A DNA stretch of 64,000 nucleotides from Arthrobacter sp. MA-N2. GTDB taxonomy: Bacteria > Actinomycetota > Actinomycetes > Actinomycetales > Micrococcaceae. Below the pieces are notes generated by a model that was not told where the DNA came from, made no database searches, and worked only from the letters and a program-made list of their open reading frames with translations. Both the position numbers and the translations under genes were made by a program. Position 1 is the first letter of the stretch, and each line of letters begins with the position of its first letter. Below are positions 1-8,669 of this stretch, piece after piece. The stretch covers positions 311,707-375,706 of the forward strand of contig NZ_KI912155.1 of the NCBI RefSeq assembly GCF_000517125.1. Reading direction: 5' to 3'.

Positions 1-1787
1 CTGGTGGTGTAACCATCCACAATCCACTTCACCCGCCCGTCGACCACAGCGGGATAAGCGCTGCCATCTACCGTCAGGTACGGCGCGACCTTTTCGACTC
101 GCTCGCGCGGGGTCCGGTCATAGAGGATCTGCGACTTCTCATTGACGCCGTCCGAGAGCAGCAGATCCGAGGACTGGAACTTGATGGAGTACAGGAGGCG
201 GTTGAACCAGTTACCCACGTTGGGGCCACCGTTGCCGGTGAACGTGTACTGGGTTTCAGTGGTGCTGTCCGTCGCGGCCGGACGGTCCTGCTCGCGGTGC
301 GGAGCGCCGTCCGGGGCGCCGACTATCGAGTAGTCCGGAGAATCTTCACCGAAGTAGATGCGGGGTTGATAGCTCGCATCGTTACCGAGAGTGCCCATGG
401 ACGGGATACCTGACAACAGGAAGTCCGGCTTGCCATCAACTGTGACCGTGTTGCCCTTGGCAGCCACCACGCCGTAACCGTGAGTGTAGACGATATGCCG
501 GTTTACCCAAGTCTGCTGGCTGGCGTTCAACCCGTCCTGATTCAACTCGCGGACCGCAATTACGGTGTCCTGGGTCTTGCCGTCCACGGTGTAGCGGTCA
601 ACGTTCAAGGACTTCGGGAACTGGTAGTACGGCCGGTACTGCTCCAGCTGGGAGAACGCCGAAGAAACGAGGTTCGGGTCCAGCAGCCGGATATTGGCGG
701 TCGTCTGCGCATCCTTGGCTAGCGCGCCGGTCTTGGCATCCGTAGTGGCGTTGTAAGGGGATACCTGGATCTTGTCCAAACCATAAGCGGCCCGGGTCAT
801 GGTTATATTGCGGTCAATGTACTTGTTCTCCAGTGTCTGCTCCGAAGGACGGACCTGGAACTGCTGGATGACCCAAGGGTAGACCCCGCCGGCGAGTATG
901 GAGGTGATGATCAGCATGGCCGTGCCGATCACAGGCAAGCGCCAACGGCCAATCACGGCGGCCACAATGAAGAGGATCGCCACCAAGCCCGCGGCAACCG
1001 CGAGGATGGTCTTCGTGGGAATCACCGCATTGACGTCAGTGTAGAGGGCACCTGCCCAATGCCCCCCGTTGTTTTGGACGGTGCCGTAGACGTCGAGCCA
1101 GAAGTTGGCTCCAAGCAGCAACAGGAAAATCGCACCGGTCACGGCCAAGTGGATCTGGGCCGCGCGGCTGGTGAAGATGCCCCGCTCCATGAGCCGGATA
1201 CTTCCGTAGAGGTAGTGGGTCAGGATTCCGGCGATCCCGGCAATCACCACAACACTCATGAGGAAGCCCGTGGCAAAGCCAAGGAACGGCAAGGTCATGA
1301 GATAGAAGCTGATGTCCAGGCCAAATTGAGGATCGGTCTGGCCGAACGGCACTTGGTTGAAGAACAGAAGCACCGTTTGCCACTGGCTCGCGGCAGCGCT
1401 CCCGGCGAACAGCCCGAACAGCACGGGGATGCCGATCATGACCACGCGGCGTACGGGTTCGAGTTGGGCCTGGTAACGGTTCAGATTGTCCCTGACCTCG
1501 GCATCCGGAGCATAGACCGGCCGGGCGTGATAGGCGACTCGGATCGCGTAGAAAACCGGCACGGCCATCAGGACGAAGCCCGCCAGGAAGATCAGGATCC
1601 GGGAGAGGTTTTCTTTGAAATAGACCTCGAAGAAGCCCAGCTGCTGGTACCAGAGGACGTCTGTCCACACGTTGGCGAAGAAGATGAACCCCACCACCGC
1701 GACGGCCACGATGATCAAGGTCGGAGTGAGGGCACCTCGTCTCCGCGTCGGTCTTCCGGGCGGGCTGGTGCTGGCTGGACGGGACAA
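1..1787 (-). CDS. UPF0182 family large membrane protein (3' end missing)
   Basis: This is the N-terminal 595 codons of a UPF0182 protein, a family of roughly 1000-residue actinobacterial membrane proteins of unknown function; the C-terminus lies outside the window. The reverse strand reads through from the window edge. After a basic Pro/Arg-rich start there is a hydrophobic segment ([18 protein letters not shown]), the family motif [18 protein letters not shown], several more membrane segments, then a soluble part with [21 protein letters not shown] chose the TTG at 1787 because GAGG lies 8 bases upstream and no ATG fits the frame. The divergent-free upstream gap holds a 9-bp inverted repeat. 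Family identity is firm; function is unknown. Confidence 0.93.
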   Translation of the reverse strand, partial: MSRPASTSPPGRPTRRRGALTPTLIIVAVAVVGFIFFANVWTDVLWYQQLGFFEVYFKENLSRILIFLAGFVLMAVPVFYAIRVAYHARPVYAPDAEVRDNLNRYQAQLEPVRRVVMIGIPVLFGLFAGSAAASQWQTVLLFFNQVPFGQTDPQFGLDISFYLMTLPFLGFATGFLMSVVVIAGIAGILTHYLYGSIRLMERGIFTSRAAQIHLAVTGAIFLLLLGANFWLDVYGTVQNNGGHWAGALYTDVNAVIPTKTILAVAAGLVAILFIVAAVIGRWRLPVIGTAMLIITSILAGGVYPWVIQQFQVRPSEQTLENKYIDRNITMTRAAYGLDKIQVSPYNATTDAKTGALAKDAQTTANIRLLDPNLVSSAFSQLEQYRPYYQFPKSLNVDRYTVDGKTQDTVIAVRELNQDGLNASQQTWVNRHIVYTHGYGVVAAKGNTVTVDGKPDFLLSGIPSMGTLGNDASYQPRIYFGEDSPDYSIVGAPDGAPHREQDRPAATDSTTETQYTFTGNGGPNVGNWFNRLLYSIKFQSSDLLLSDGVNEKSQILYDRTPRERVEKVAPYLTVDGSAYPAVVDGRVKWIVDGYTT

Positions 1788-1855
1788 ACTTGGTACCTCA
1801 TCGCTGGTCGTCAGTTAACGGTCATCAGTGCGTGTGTTCGTCGGCTCCATGCCGT

Positions 1856-1884
1856 GCACTAATGGCGGAGACCGGCATTAGTGC
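1856..1884. repeat. 9-bp inverted repeat upstream of the UPF0182 gene
   Basis: GCACTAATG (1856-1864) and CATTAGTGC (1876-1884) are perfect inverted copies around an 11-base spacer. The repeat lies between the 3' end of the protease gene (1920) and the UPF0182 start (1787), about 70 bases before that start. There is no T-run after it, so an operator or weak terminator are both possible. Confidence 0.5.
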
Positions 1885-1919
1885 CACGAGTGGCGGTGGA
1901 GCTAAGTTCCATCATCAGT

Positions 1920-3107
1920 CTAGTTGTTGGAGCAGGTCGGGAGGCGGGACATGTCCTGGCCCGAGGCGAGTCGTTCAACAGCTGACTTTGCATCCGCCAG
2001 GGTCTCCACTTTGACAACCTGCAGCCCGTCCGGAATGTGTCCCACAACCTCATCGCAATTAGCGGCCGGCGCGAGGAAAAGCGTGGCTCCGCCGTTGCGG
2101 GCTCCTCGCATTTTCTGGGCGATTCCGCCAATGGGTCCCACGGTTCCGTCGGGGGAAATCGTGCCAGTACCCGCCACATGCTTGCCACCCGTGAGGTCGC
2201 CGGGCGTGATGCTGTCAATGATGCCGAGCGCGAACATCATGCCGGCGCTCGGCCCACCCACCTGGTCCAAGGAAATCTTGACGTCGAACGGGAACGTGAA
2301 CTTGTACTGCAACAGAACCCCCAGGATGTATTTTCCACTTGAGCTCTTGCCCGGGGTGATGTTCACCGTCACCGGTTTGCCGTTCCGATCGACGACGACC
2401 GCTGCGGGCGCGCCTGCGCCGTCGGAGAGCGCCGTCTGGACCACGCTGAGCGACGTGATCGCTTTGCCGTTGATCGAGGTGAACACATCTCCTGTTTGGA
2501 GTTTGCCTGCCGAGGCCGAGCCGTCGGACAACCCTGCGACTTCAAGCTTCTGACCGAAGGGAATGTTCTCTTCCTGGAGGGCGGAGGCAACGGCGTTCTC
2601 CTGCGAGGTGGTCATGGCAAGCGCGCTTTCCTGTTCGGATTGCTGCTTGGTGACGCCTTTGGGATAAAGCAGTTCTTCGGGGTACACGGCCTTGGAGCCA
2701 TCAAGCCAGGCTTGAAACGCCTCGAAAATGCTCACGGGTCCGTTGGGTCCGCCGTTGATGTAGACCGTGGTCAGGTCCAGACTTCCTTTCGCGGGATACG
2801 TCGCATGCCCCGTGATGCTGATGACCGGCTTGTTGTGGTCCACACCCAGGGTGTTGAACGTCGGGCCCGGCGACTCCACGACGTAAGGAGCGGGGAGAAC
2901 GGCAGCGGCGATACCCAACACAACCGTCAGGGCACCGGAAACCAACATCGCGTAGTACCGACCGTCCCGGCGCTTCGCCGGACCCGGCGTGTGGGGCTGC
3001 TCTTCCGCCAAGGAAGGGTCCTGCGGGATTGGCGCGGACGGCGAGTTGGAGGGATCGAGAGGCTGTCCGGGATCCCCGGCAGCTCCGGAGCTCGGCAAAC
3101 TAGTCAA
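1920..3107 (-). CDS. YlbL-type PDZ and Lon (S16) protease domain protein
   Basis: This membrane-anchored serine protease (395 residues) has a Pro-rich cytoplasmic start, one membrane segment (ALTVVLGIAAAVLPAPYVV), a PDZ domain in the middle, and a C-terminal Lon-type proteolytic domain. The S16 Ser-Lys dyad is visible as the serine of GGPSAGMM and the lysine of GGIAQKMRGA. The reading frame stays open to 3188, but TTG at 3107 is preceded by GGAGAGG with a 7-base gap, so I place the start there. The neighbourhood UPF0182 - this gene - DUF2342 is the same as Rv3193c-Rv3195 in mycobacteria (from memory). Substrates are not known. Confidence 0.88.
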   Translation of the reverse strand: MTSLPSSGAAGDPGQPLDPSNSPSAPIPQDPSLAEEQPHTPGPAKRRDGRYYAMLVSGALTVVLGIAAAVLPAPYVVESPGPTFNTLGVDHNKPVISITGHATYPAKGSLDLTTVYINGGPNGPVSIFEAFQAWLDGSKAVYPEELLYPKGVTKQQSEQESALAMTTSQENAVASALQEENIPFGQKLEVAGLSDGSASAGKLQTGDVFTSINGKAITSLSVVQTALSDGAGAPAAVVVDRNGKPVTVNITPGKSSSGKYILGVLLQYKFTFPFDVKISLDQVGGPSAGMMFALGIIDSITPGDLTGGKHVAGTGTISPDGTVGPIGGIAQKMRGARNGGATLFLAPAANCDEVVGHIPDGLQVVKVETLADAKSAVERLASGQDMSRLPTCSNN

Positions 3108-3321
3108 TGAAGGACCTCTCCGCGCCGGGAACACCGTGCCCAACGCTACCGTTTCGGCCCCTCGAGTGGAGGCCAGTAAACATACCAACGATCCACCCTA
3201 CTTGCTGCACCTGCCAGTCATGCTTTGCCTAGAGCGAACGACGCGTCCCTAAGGCAGACAGCCCCCGGTCGTCGCGGTACCTTGAAAGTGATCACCAGTC
3301 ACACCGACGATCGGCGGCACC

Positions 3322-4767
3322 ATGACCTCCAACCCCAACACGCCCTCCAATGGAGACGAAACACCCCAGGACCCCTTGGCTGAAATGCTGAAGAAACTCA
3401 TGGGCGGGCAAGGCATGGGCGACATCGACCCCGCAGAGTTGGCGAAGGCCGCGGGGCTGCCGAGCGATCCCAATATGCTGCAGCAAATGTTCGCCCAAGT
3501 GCAGGCCATGATGAGCTCCACTTCCGAGGGCCCCGTCAATTGGCAACTCGCGCACGAAAATGCCCGCCGCGTTGCCGCCGCCGGCACGGATCCGTCGGTA
3601 AATGCGCTGCAGACCCGCGAAGTCGACGAGGCACTCCGGCTCGCGGAACTTTGGTTGGACCCTGTCACCGATCTTCAGGCAACGGGCTTGATCGGCCGTG
3701 CGTGGTCCCGCGCTGAGTGGGTGGAAGCCACCCTCGCTACCTGGAAAAGGCTCACAGAGCCCGTGGCCAACAGCATCGCCAATGCGCTCTCCGACGCGCT
3801 GACCCAGCAGATGCCGGAAGAAATGAAGACCATGATGGGTGGCACCTCATCCATGCTGCAGAACATGGGCGGAGCCATCTTCGGCATGCAACTGGGCCAG
3901 GCCATCGGCGCGCTGTCGGCCGAAGTGGTCAGCTCCACCGACATCGGAGTTCCACTTGCTGATCTCGAGATGGCCCTCTTGCCGGCCAACGTGGCCAAAT
4001 TCGGCGAAGGCCTGAGTGTCCCCGAAACCGACGTCCGCTTGTTCCTCGCCGTGCGGGAAGCCGCGCATGCCCGGCTGTTCGTGCAGGTTCCCTGGCTCCG
4101 CGGCCACCTCCTCGGAGCGATCGAAGCTTACGCCCGGGGAATCCATATTGACATGTCGCGCGTCGAGGAGCTCGCCCGCGAATTGGACCCCGGCAACCCC
4201 GAGGGCATTCAAGAAGCCCTCTCCCAAGGAGTGTTCACGCCCGAACGCACTCCTGAACAGGCAGCGGCACTGGAGAAACTCGAAACGGCCTTGGCGCTTG
4301 TTGAGGGCTGGGTGGACGAACTCACGGCCGCTGCGACCGAGAACGTGCTGCCATCCGCCGTCGCACTCCGCGAAACGGTGCGTCGGCGTCGCGCCACGGG
4401 AGGACCCGCCGAGCATGCGTTCTCTTCGCTGGTGGGACTGGAACTGCGCCCACGGCGACTCCGCGAAGCCGCCACACTGTGGGCTGTGCTGAAGGACGAA
4501 CGTGGAATCGCTGGCCGCGATGCCATCTGGCAGCACCCGGATTTGCTCCCCACGGCCCATGACCTCGACGATCCGAAGGGCTTCACCGAACGACGTCGCC
4601 TCGCTGAAGCTAGCGATACCGAGGTGGACGATGCCCTGCAGAAGCTCCTGGAGGGGGGCTACGACACTCCGAAGGATGAGGGGAACACAGAGGGCACTCC
4701 GGAGGCTCCGAAGCCCGAAGACGGAAACTCCCCTGACAACACGGAGCCAGGCGAGCCCAAGGCCTAA
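3322..4767 (+). CDS. DUF2342 family zincin-like protein (putative zinc-dependent hydrolase)
   Basis: This 481-residue protein belongs to the actinobacterial DUF2342/TIGR03624-type family, annotated elsewhere as a zincin-like metallopeptidase. Residues 1-80 are Gln/Met-rich and flexible (MLKKLMGGQGMGDIDPAELA). The core includes NWQLAHENARRVAA, a Met/Gly-rich helix (MGGAIFGMQLGQAIGALSAE), and the conserved REAAHARLFVQVPWLR segment. I see no classical HExxH, so catalytic activity is unproven. The C-terminal 50 residues are acidic and Pro/Glu-rich. It runs divergently from the YlbL protease and converges on the metallopeptidase gene 40 bases away. Confidence 0.85.
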   Translation: MTSNPNTPSNGDETPQDPLAEMLKKLMGGQGMGDIDPAELAKAAGLPSDPNMLQQMFAQVQAMMSSTSEGPVNWQLAHENARRVAAAGTDPSVNALQTREVDEALRLAELWLDPVTDLQATGLIGRAWSRAEWVEATLATWKRLTEPVANSIANALSDALTQQMPEEMKTMMGGTSSMLQNMGGAIFGMQLGQAIGALSAEVVSSTDIGVPLADLEMALLPANVAKFGEGLSVPETDVRLFLAVREAAHARLFVQVPWLRGHLLGAIEAYARGIHIDMSRVEELARELDPGNPEGIQEALSQGVFTPERTPEQAAALEKLETALALVEGWVDELTAAATENVLPSAVALRETVRRRRATGGPAEHAFSSLVGLELRPRRLREAATLWAVLKDERGIAGRDAIWQHPDLLPTAHDLDDPKGFTERRRLAEASDTEVDDALQKLLEGGYDTPKDEGNTEGTPEAPKPEDGNSPDNTEPGEPKA

Positions 4768-4807
4768 CCGCCCGAGGCTTCGAAGCGCTGTCCCTCATCA
4801 GGGTCGG

Positions 4808-5410
4808 CTAATCGGCGTCGGCGTCTTGTTCATCCGGCCCAAGACCGCGCGACGTCGCAAAGGCAACGCCCTCCAGGAACGCCTTGGCCCGCTGCGTTTC
4901 GGGATACGCCTCCAGCAACCTCCAAAACGCGTGGTTGTGTCCGGCTACCAGAAGATGTGCGAGTTCGTGAAGCAACACGTAGTCGATCACCCACTGCGGC
5001 ATGGCCCGGAGCTTGTCGGAAAGCCGGATGGTCCCGTCCGCCGGCGTTGCCGAACCCCAACGCGACTTCTGGTTGCTAACCCAGCGGACCGACGCCGGCC
5101 TGGCACGTCCGCCCAGATACCGTGCCGACAGTTCCGCGGCGTGCCCGGCCAGTGCGGCATCGCTGGCAGGACGCCTCCGTCCAGCGCCTTGGCTCTGTCT
5201 CTCCCCCTGGCGTTTGAGTTTGTCCAGCATCCGGCGGACCCATTCGCTCTCTTGCGCCTTCGTAAAGTGGGCAGGGATCGCAACCACCGCTTTCCCGTCC
5301 TCCCAGAAAGCGGCCACCGTGCGACGGCGGCGGGCTGAGCGGCGAACGACAACCGGCGCGCCGTCGTCGGTAGTCAGCGGCAATGCGGACTGGTCAGCGC
5401 CGCGCGCCAT
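4808..5410 (-). CDS. YgjP/DUF45-like zinc metallopeptidase
   Basis: This 200-residue soluble protein has the YgjP-type (DUF45, M48-like) fold: a Lys/Arg-rich N-terminal beta part, the family motif SNQKSRWGSATPADGTIRLS, and the zinc site HELAH at residues 148-152 followed by a further histidine cluster (GHNHAFW). Its ATG shares one base with the TGA of uvrD2 (TGATG), so the two are translationally coupled. It is the last gene of the nudC-uvrD2 operon. The family is widespread and its physiological substrate is unknown; the coupling to a repair helicase is suggestive only. Confidence 0.9.
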   Translation of the reverse strand: MARGADQSALPLTTDDGAPVVVRRSARRRRTVAAFWEDGKAVVAIPAHFTKAQESEWVRRMLDKLKRQGERQSQGAGRRRPASDAALAGHAAELSARYLGGRARPASVRWVSNQKSRWGSATPADGTIRLSDKLRAMPQWVIDYVLLHELAHLLVAGHNHAFWRLLEAYPETQRAKAFLEGVAFATSRGLGPDEQDADAD

Positions 5411-7542
5411 CAGGCCGACCCGTTCTCGACCAGGACCGCCAACACGGCTTCACCGTACTTTTCCAGCTTCGAAGGCCCCACGCCCGCAAGCTTCGCCAGT
5501 TCCTCGAGCGAAGCGGGCCTGGCTTCGGCGATGGCAGTCAAGGTCGCGTCCGTGAACACCACGTAGGCGGGGACATCGTTGCTCAAGGCCTCTTCCTTGC
5601 GCCATTGCCGCAAGGCCTCAAAAGTCTGTTCTTCGTACGTGGGCGGGCACTGGCTACAGCGACCCACTTTGCGTTCGACGCCGGTGGCGAGCATGGTGCC
5701 GCAGACCCTGCACGACGCCGGTGCTGCCGCCTTGCGCCGTGGCGTGGCGCGGCTGCGCGCGCTGGCTCCGAGCACCGAATCAGGACGGAGTCCGTCGAGG
5801 AAGCGCGAAGGCTTGCGGTTGGCACGGCCGCCGGGCGTGCGGGCCGTGGACCAGGACAGGTTCAGGTGCTCGCGCGCCCGCGTGATCCCGACGTAGAGCA
5901 GTCGGCGTTCCTCGTCCACGCTCTCGGGAGTGTCGGCAAAGGAAATGGGCATAAGGCCCTCGCTCAAGCCGACCAGGAACACGGCATCCCATTCCAGGCC
6001 CTTCGCGGCGTGCAATGATGCGAGGGTGACGCCTTGAACCGTCGGTGCGTGTTGGGCCACGGAACGTTCCTGGAGTTCGTTGACGAACTCCATCAAGGTG
6101 AATTCCGGCCCACGGCTAATGGCGAGCTCGTCTGCGAGCGCAACCAGGGCTGCCAGCGATTCCCAGCGTTCGCGCAAGGCGCCGCCGCTGTGCGGGGCGG
6201 CATCGGTGTACCCGAGCGAAGCCACAATGTCCCGCACCAGTTGGCCGAGCGGCTCCATGGCAGAGTCCTCGGCCACGGCACGCGTCGCGGCACGCAGCTG
6301 CAGAATGGCATCCCGGACTTCCTTGCGGGCGAAGAATCGCTCACCGCCTCGCAGCTGGTAACCGATTCCCGCCGATGCGAGTGCTTGTTCGTAGGCTTCC
6401 GATTGTCCGTTGGTGCGGAAAAGCACGGCAATCTCGCTCGCCTTGGTGCCGGCGTCGATCAATTCCCGGATCCGGCCTGCGACGACCGCTGCCTCGGCTT
6501 CGTCGTCGGGACATTCCATGAACCGCGGCTCCGGACCTGCGGGACGCTGGGCCACCAGTTGCAAAGGCTTTGCCCACGCTGCGTCGGCCACCGTTCCACC
6601 GCTGCGGCGGGATCCCAGAAGTTCGTTCGCCAACTTCACCACTTGGGGCGTGGAACGGTAGTCACGAACCAGTTTCACGACCGTCGCCGCGGGGTACCGG
6701 CCCTTGAAGCCAAGAAGATGCTGGGGCGAGGCGCCGGTAAAGGAGTAAATGGTCTGGCTGGAGTCGCCCACGACGCAGAGTTCGTCGCGACCACCAAGCC
6801 ACAGTTCCAGGAGCCGCTGCTGCAGCGGGGAAACGTCCTGGTACTCGTCCACGACGAAGTGCCGGTACTGCTCGCGGACCGTTGCCGCCACCTTGGGATC
6901 TTCCTGGAGAATGCCGACGGTGATCAACAGCACGTCCTCGAAGTCGATCACGTTGCGGTCGGTTTTCACGTCCTCGTAGGACTGGAAGACCCTTGCGACG
7001 GCGGTGAGGTCGAAACCACCCGGGGTGCCCCGGCCGTGGGCGTTCTCCAAATAATTGGCGGGGGTCAACATGGAAACCTTGGCCCACTCGATTTCGGCCG
7101 CAAGCTCACGGATGGAAGCCCGATCCGTACTCAGCCGGAGACGACGGGCAGCTTCGGCGATCATGTTCGCCTTGTGGTCCAGCAAGTTCGGCAGGACCCC
7201 ACCGATGGCCTGCGGCCAGAAGAACTGCAATTGCCTGAGCGCAGCAGCGTGAAAAGTACGGGCTTGGACGTTTCCGACGCCGAGATCCCGGAGCCGGCTG
7301 CGCATTTCGGCTGCGGCACGGGAGGTGAAGGTAACAGCCAAGAGACGCTGGGGGCTGTACACGCCGGAGTGGACGCCGTAGGCGATGCGGTGGGTAATGG
7401 CCCGCGTTTTTCCCGTACCCGCTCCAGCGAGGACACACATGGGTCCTTTGAGGTTGCTGGCGACTTCCCTCTGCTCGGCATCAAGCCCGCCGAGTATCCG
7501 GTCCTCGAGTGAAACGGTGTCGCTGAAAATACCGTCTGTCAC
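5410..7542 (-). CDS. uvrD2: ATP-dependent DNA helicase UvrD2 (SF1A, with HRDC domain)
   Basis: This is a 3'-5' superfamily 1 DNA helicase of 710 residues. Walker A GAGTGKT is at residues 40-46 and Walker B is VVDEYQD; the SF1 motif QTIYSFTGASP and VTLASLHAAKGLEWDAVF follow. The C-terminal part has a tetracysteine module (Cys 611, 614, 629, 632) and an HRDC domain (about 635-705), the layout that defines mycobacterial UvrD2. The frame remains open upstream, but the GTG at 7542 overlaps the nudC stop by four bases (GTGA) and has GAGGA upstream, so I start there; the upstream 81 codons are the nudC antisense-frame extension. It acts in DNA repair with nudC and a metallopeptidase in one operon. 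Confidence 0.95.
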   Translation of the reverse strand: MTDGIFSDTVSLEDRILGGLDAEQREVASNLKGPMCVLAGAGTGKTRAITHRIAYGVHSGVYSPQRLLAVTFTSRAAAEMRSRLRDLGVGNVQARTFHAAALRQLQFFWPQAIGGVLPNLLDHKANMIAEAARRLRLSTDRASIRELAAEIEWAKVSMLTPANYLENAHGRGTPGGFDLTAVARVFQSYEDVKTDRNVIDFEDVLLITVGILQEDPKVAATVREQYRHFVVDEYQDVSPLQQRLLELWLGGRDELCVVGDSSQTIYSFTGASPQHLLGFKGRYPAATVVKLVRDYRSTPQVVKLANELLGSRRSGGTVADAAWAKPLQLVAQRPAGPEPRFMECPDDEAEAAVVAGRIRELIDAGTKASEIAVLFRTNGQSEAYEQALASAGIGYQLRGGERFFARKEVRDAILQLRAATRAVAEDSAMEPLGQLVRDIVASLGYTDAAPHSGGALRERWESLAALVALADELAISRGPEFTLMEFVNELQERSVAQHAPTVQGVTLASLHAAKGLEWDAVFLVGLSEGLMPISFADTPESVDEERRLLYVGITRAREHLNLSWSTARTPGGRANRKPSRFLDGLRPDSVLGASARSRATPRRKAAAPASCRVCGTMLATGVERKVGRCSQCPPTYEEQTFEALRQWRKEEALSNDVPAYVVFTDATLTAIAEARPASLEELAKLAGVGPSKLEKYGEAVLAVLVENGSA

Positions 7543-8525
7543 GGCTGGAGATCCTCGATGACGCCGCCGTACCAGTGCTCGATCAGGGAACGCGCAATCG
7601 AAAGCCTCGTGGAGATCGTGATCTCGCCGGCGAGCACGGCTGCTTGGAGTTCCTCGCGACTGAACCAGCGCGCCCGGGTGACCTCGACGCCGTCGGGCCG
7701 GGCTTCGGCGTCGTCCGTGGTGGCAGTGAACCCGAGCATGAGGGAGGCCGGAAACGGCCACGACTGGGAGCCCAGGTACTGGCAAGCGGTGACCCGCACA
7801 CCAACCTCTTCACCGATTTCCCGCACGACGGCCTGTTCGAGCGATTCTCCCGGCTCAACGAAGCCGGCCAACGTGGAATAATTCTTGGCGTCAACGGGCC
7901 CGCCTCCGCCGAGCAATAACCTGCCGTCCGAGCCAACCACCGTGACGATGATGGCCGGGTCTGTCCGCGGATAGTGTTCGGAATTGTCCCGCGGACACCG
8001 GCGCACCCAACCGCCGGCCTCAATTCCGGTCGGAGTCCCGCACTGCGGACAGTGGGTGTGGGTGGCATGCCAATTGGAAATAGCGCTGGCTTCGACAAAC
8101 AAGGCAGTGTCGATGGCACCAAGGCGCGCAGCGATGTCCCGGAATCCTGTCCAGGTACCGTCGGCCGGAAGCCCCGCCGTTCCAGGAGCGATCGGCTCCC
8201 CGGGCACAAAAAGGACGATGGGTGTTTGCGCGGGAACCGATGAGGGAGCCAGCGTCCGGCCGAGATAGACGGCGGTAAGCGGTCCACCGGCTGCCTGAAG
8301 GGTTTCAAAAAGCGGCTCGGCGTCACCAAGCCACAGGGTGTCACCGACCACCAAGGCTTGGCGCTGCGACAACACCATGGCCTTGGCCTTGCCTGAGGAG
8401 ATCACGTGGTCAAGCATGCCTGGCTTCATGCGTTCGGCCGATCCCCGGTCAATCATGGCGGCGCGCACCGGAAGAACGGTGTCTATCAGGTGATTTGCCG
8501 GTGCCCGGAACTCGGTGAAACTCAT
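7539..8525 (-). CDS. nudC: NAD(+) diphosphatase NudC (Nudix hydrolase)
   Basis: NudC hydrolyses NAD(H) to NMN(H) and AMP and can remove NAD caps from RNA. The 328-residue protein has an N-terminal substrate domain, a zinc ribbon, and the Nudix box in GFVEPGESLEQ...REIGEEVGV, then the NudC-specific SQSWPFPASLM motif. The ribbon reads CPQC...RRCPRD, so the fourth cysteine of the usual Cys4 site is replaced (Asp at that position). The frame is open to 8561, but TACGGT lies six bases before the ATG at 8525, a leaderless-type promoter, so I prefer that start. It heads the operon with uvrD2 and the metallopeptidase. Confidence 0.93.
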   Translation of the reverse strand: MSFTEFRAPANHLIDTVLPVRAAMIDRGSAERMKPGMLDHVISSGKAKAMVLSQRQALVVGDTLWLGDAEPLFETLQAAGGPLTAVYLGRTLAPSSVPAQTPIVLFVPGEPIAPGTAGLPADGTWTGFRDIAARLGAIDTALFVEASAISNWHATHTHCPQCGTPTGIEAGGWVRRCPRDNSEHYPRTDPAIIVTVVGSDGRLLLGGGGPVDAKNYSTLAGFVEPGESLEQAVVREIGEEVGVRVTACQYLGSQSWPFPASLMLGFTATTDDAEARPDGVEVTRARWFSREELQAAVLAGEITISTRLSIARSLIEHWYGGVIEDLQP

Positions 8526-8531
8526 GTACCT

Positions 8532-8537
8532 ACCGTA
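8532..8537 (-). promoter_or_regulatory. Predicted -10 (TACGGT) of a leaderless nudC transcript
   Basis: TACGGT on the minus strand ends six bases before the ATG at 8525. At that distance transcription would begin at or next to the start codon. No convincing -35 or Shine-Dalgarno sequence is visible. Confidence 0.5.
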
Positions 8538-8656
8538 CTGACTCCCACCGACAAATAACATTTGGATCTATCGACGCTGCACACTGCTTGCCTGCTGATT
8601 TCTTGCGGATCTCAAGACTCGCCGCACTGCATCGCTCCCACAGGCGTCAGTCAATC

Positions 8657-8662
8657 TACCGT
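8657..8662 (+). promoter_or_regulatory. Predicted -10 (TACCGT) before the kinase-like gene
   Basis: TACCGT lies seven bases before the GTG at 8670. It shares the short nudC divergent gap (8526-8669) and mirrors the nudC promoter on the other strand. This supports the 8670 start over the earlier in-frame GTG (8661) and TTG (8562). Confidence 0.4.
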
Positions 8663-8669
8663 GGAACAC

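Noticed and set aside
4777..4786. GCTTCGAAGC palindrome between DUF2342 and the metallopeptidase as terminator
   Set aside because: Too short, with no loop or T-run; expected by chance in this base composition.
6034..7512. A 492-codon plus frame opposite uvrD2
   Set aside because: Antisense shadow; UvrD2 motifs on the minus strand are unmistakable.
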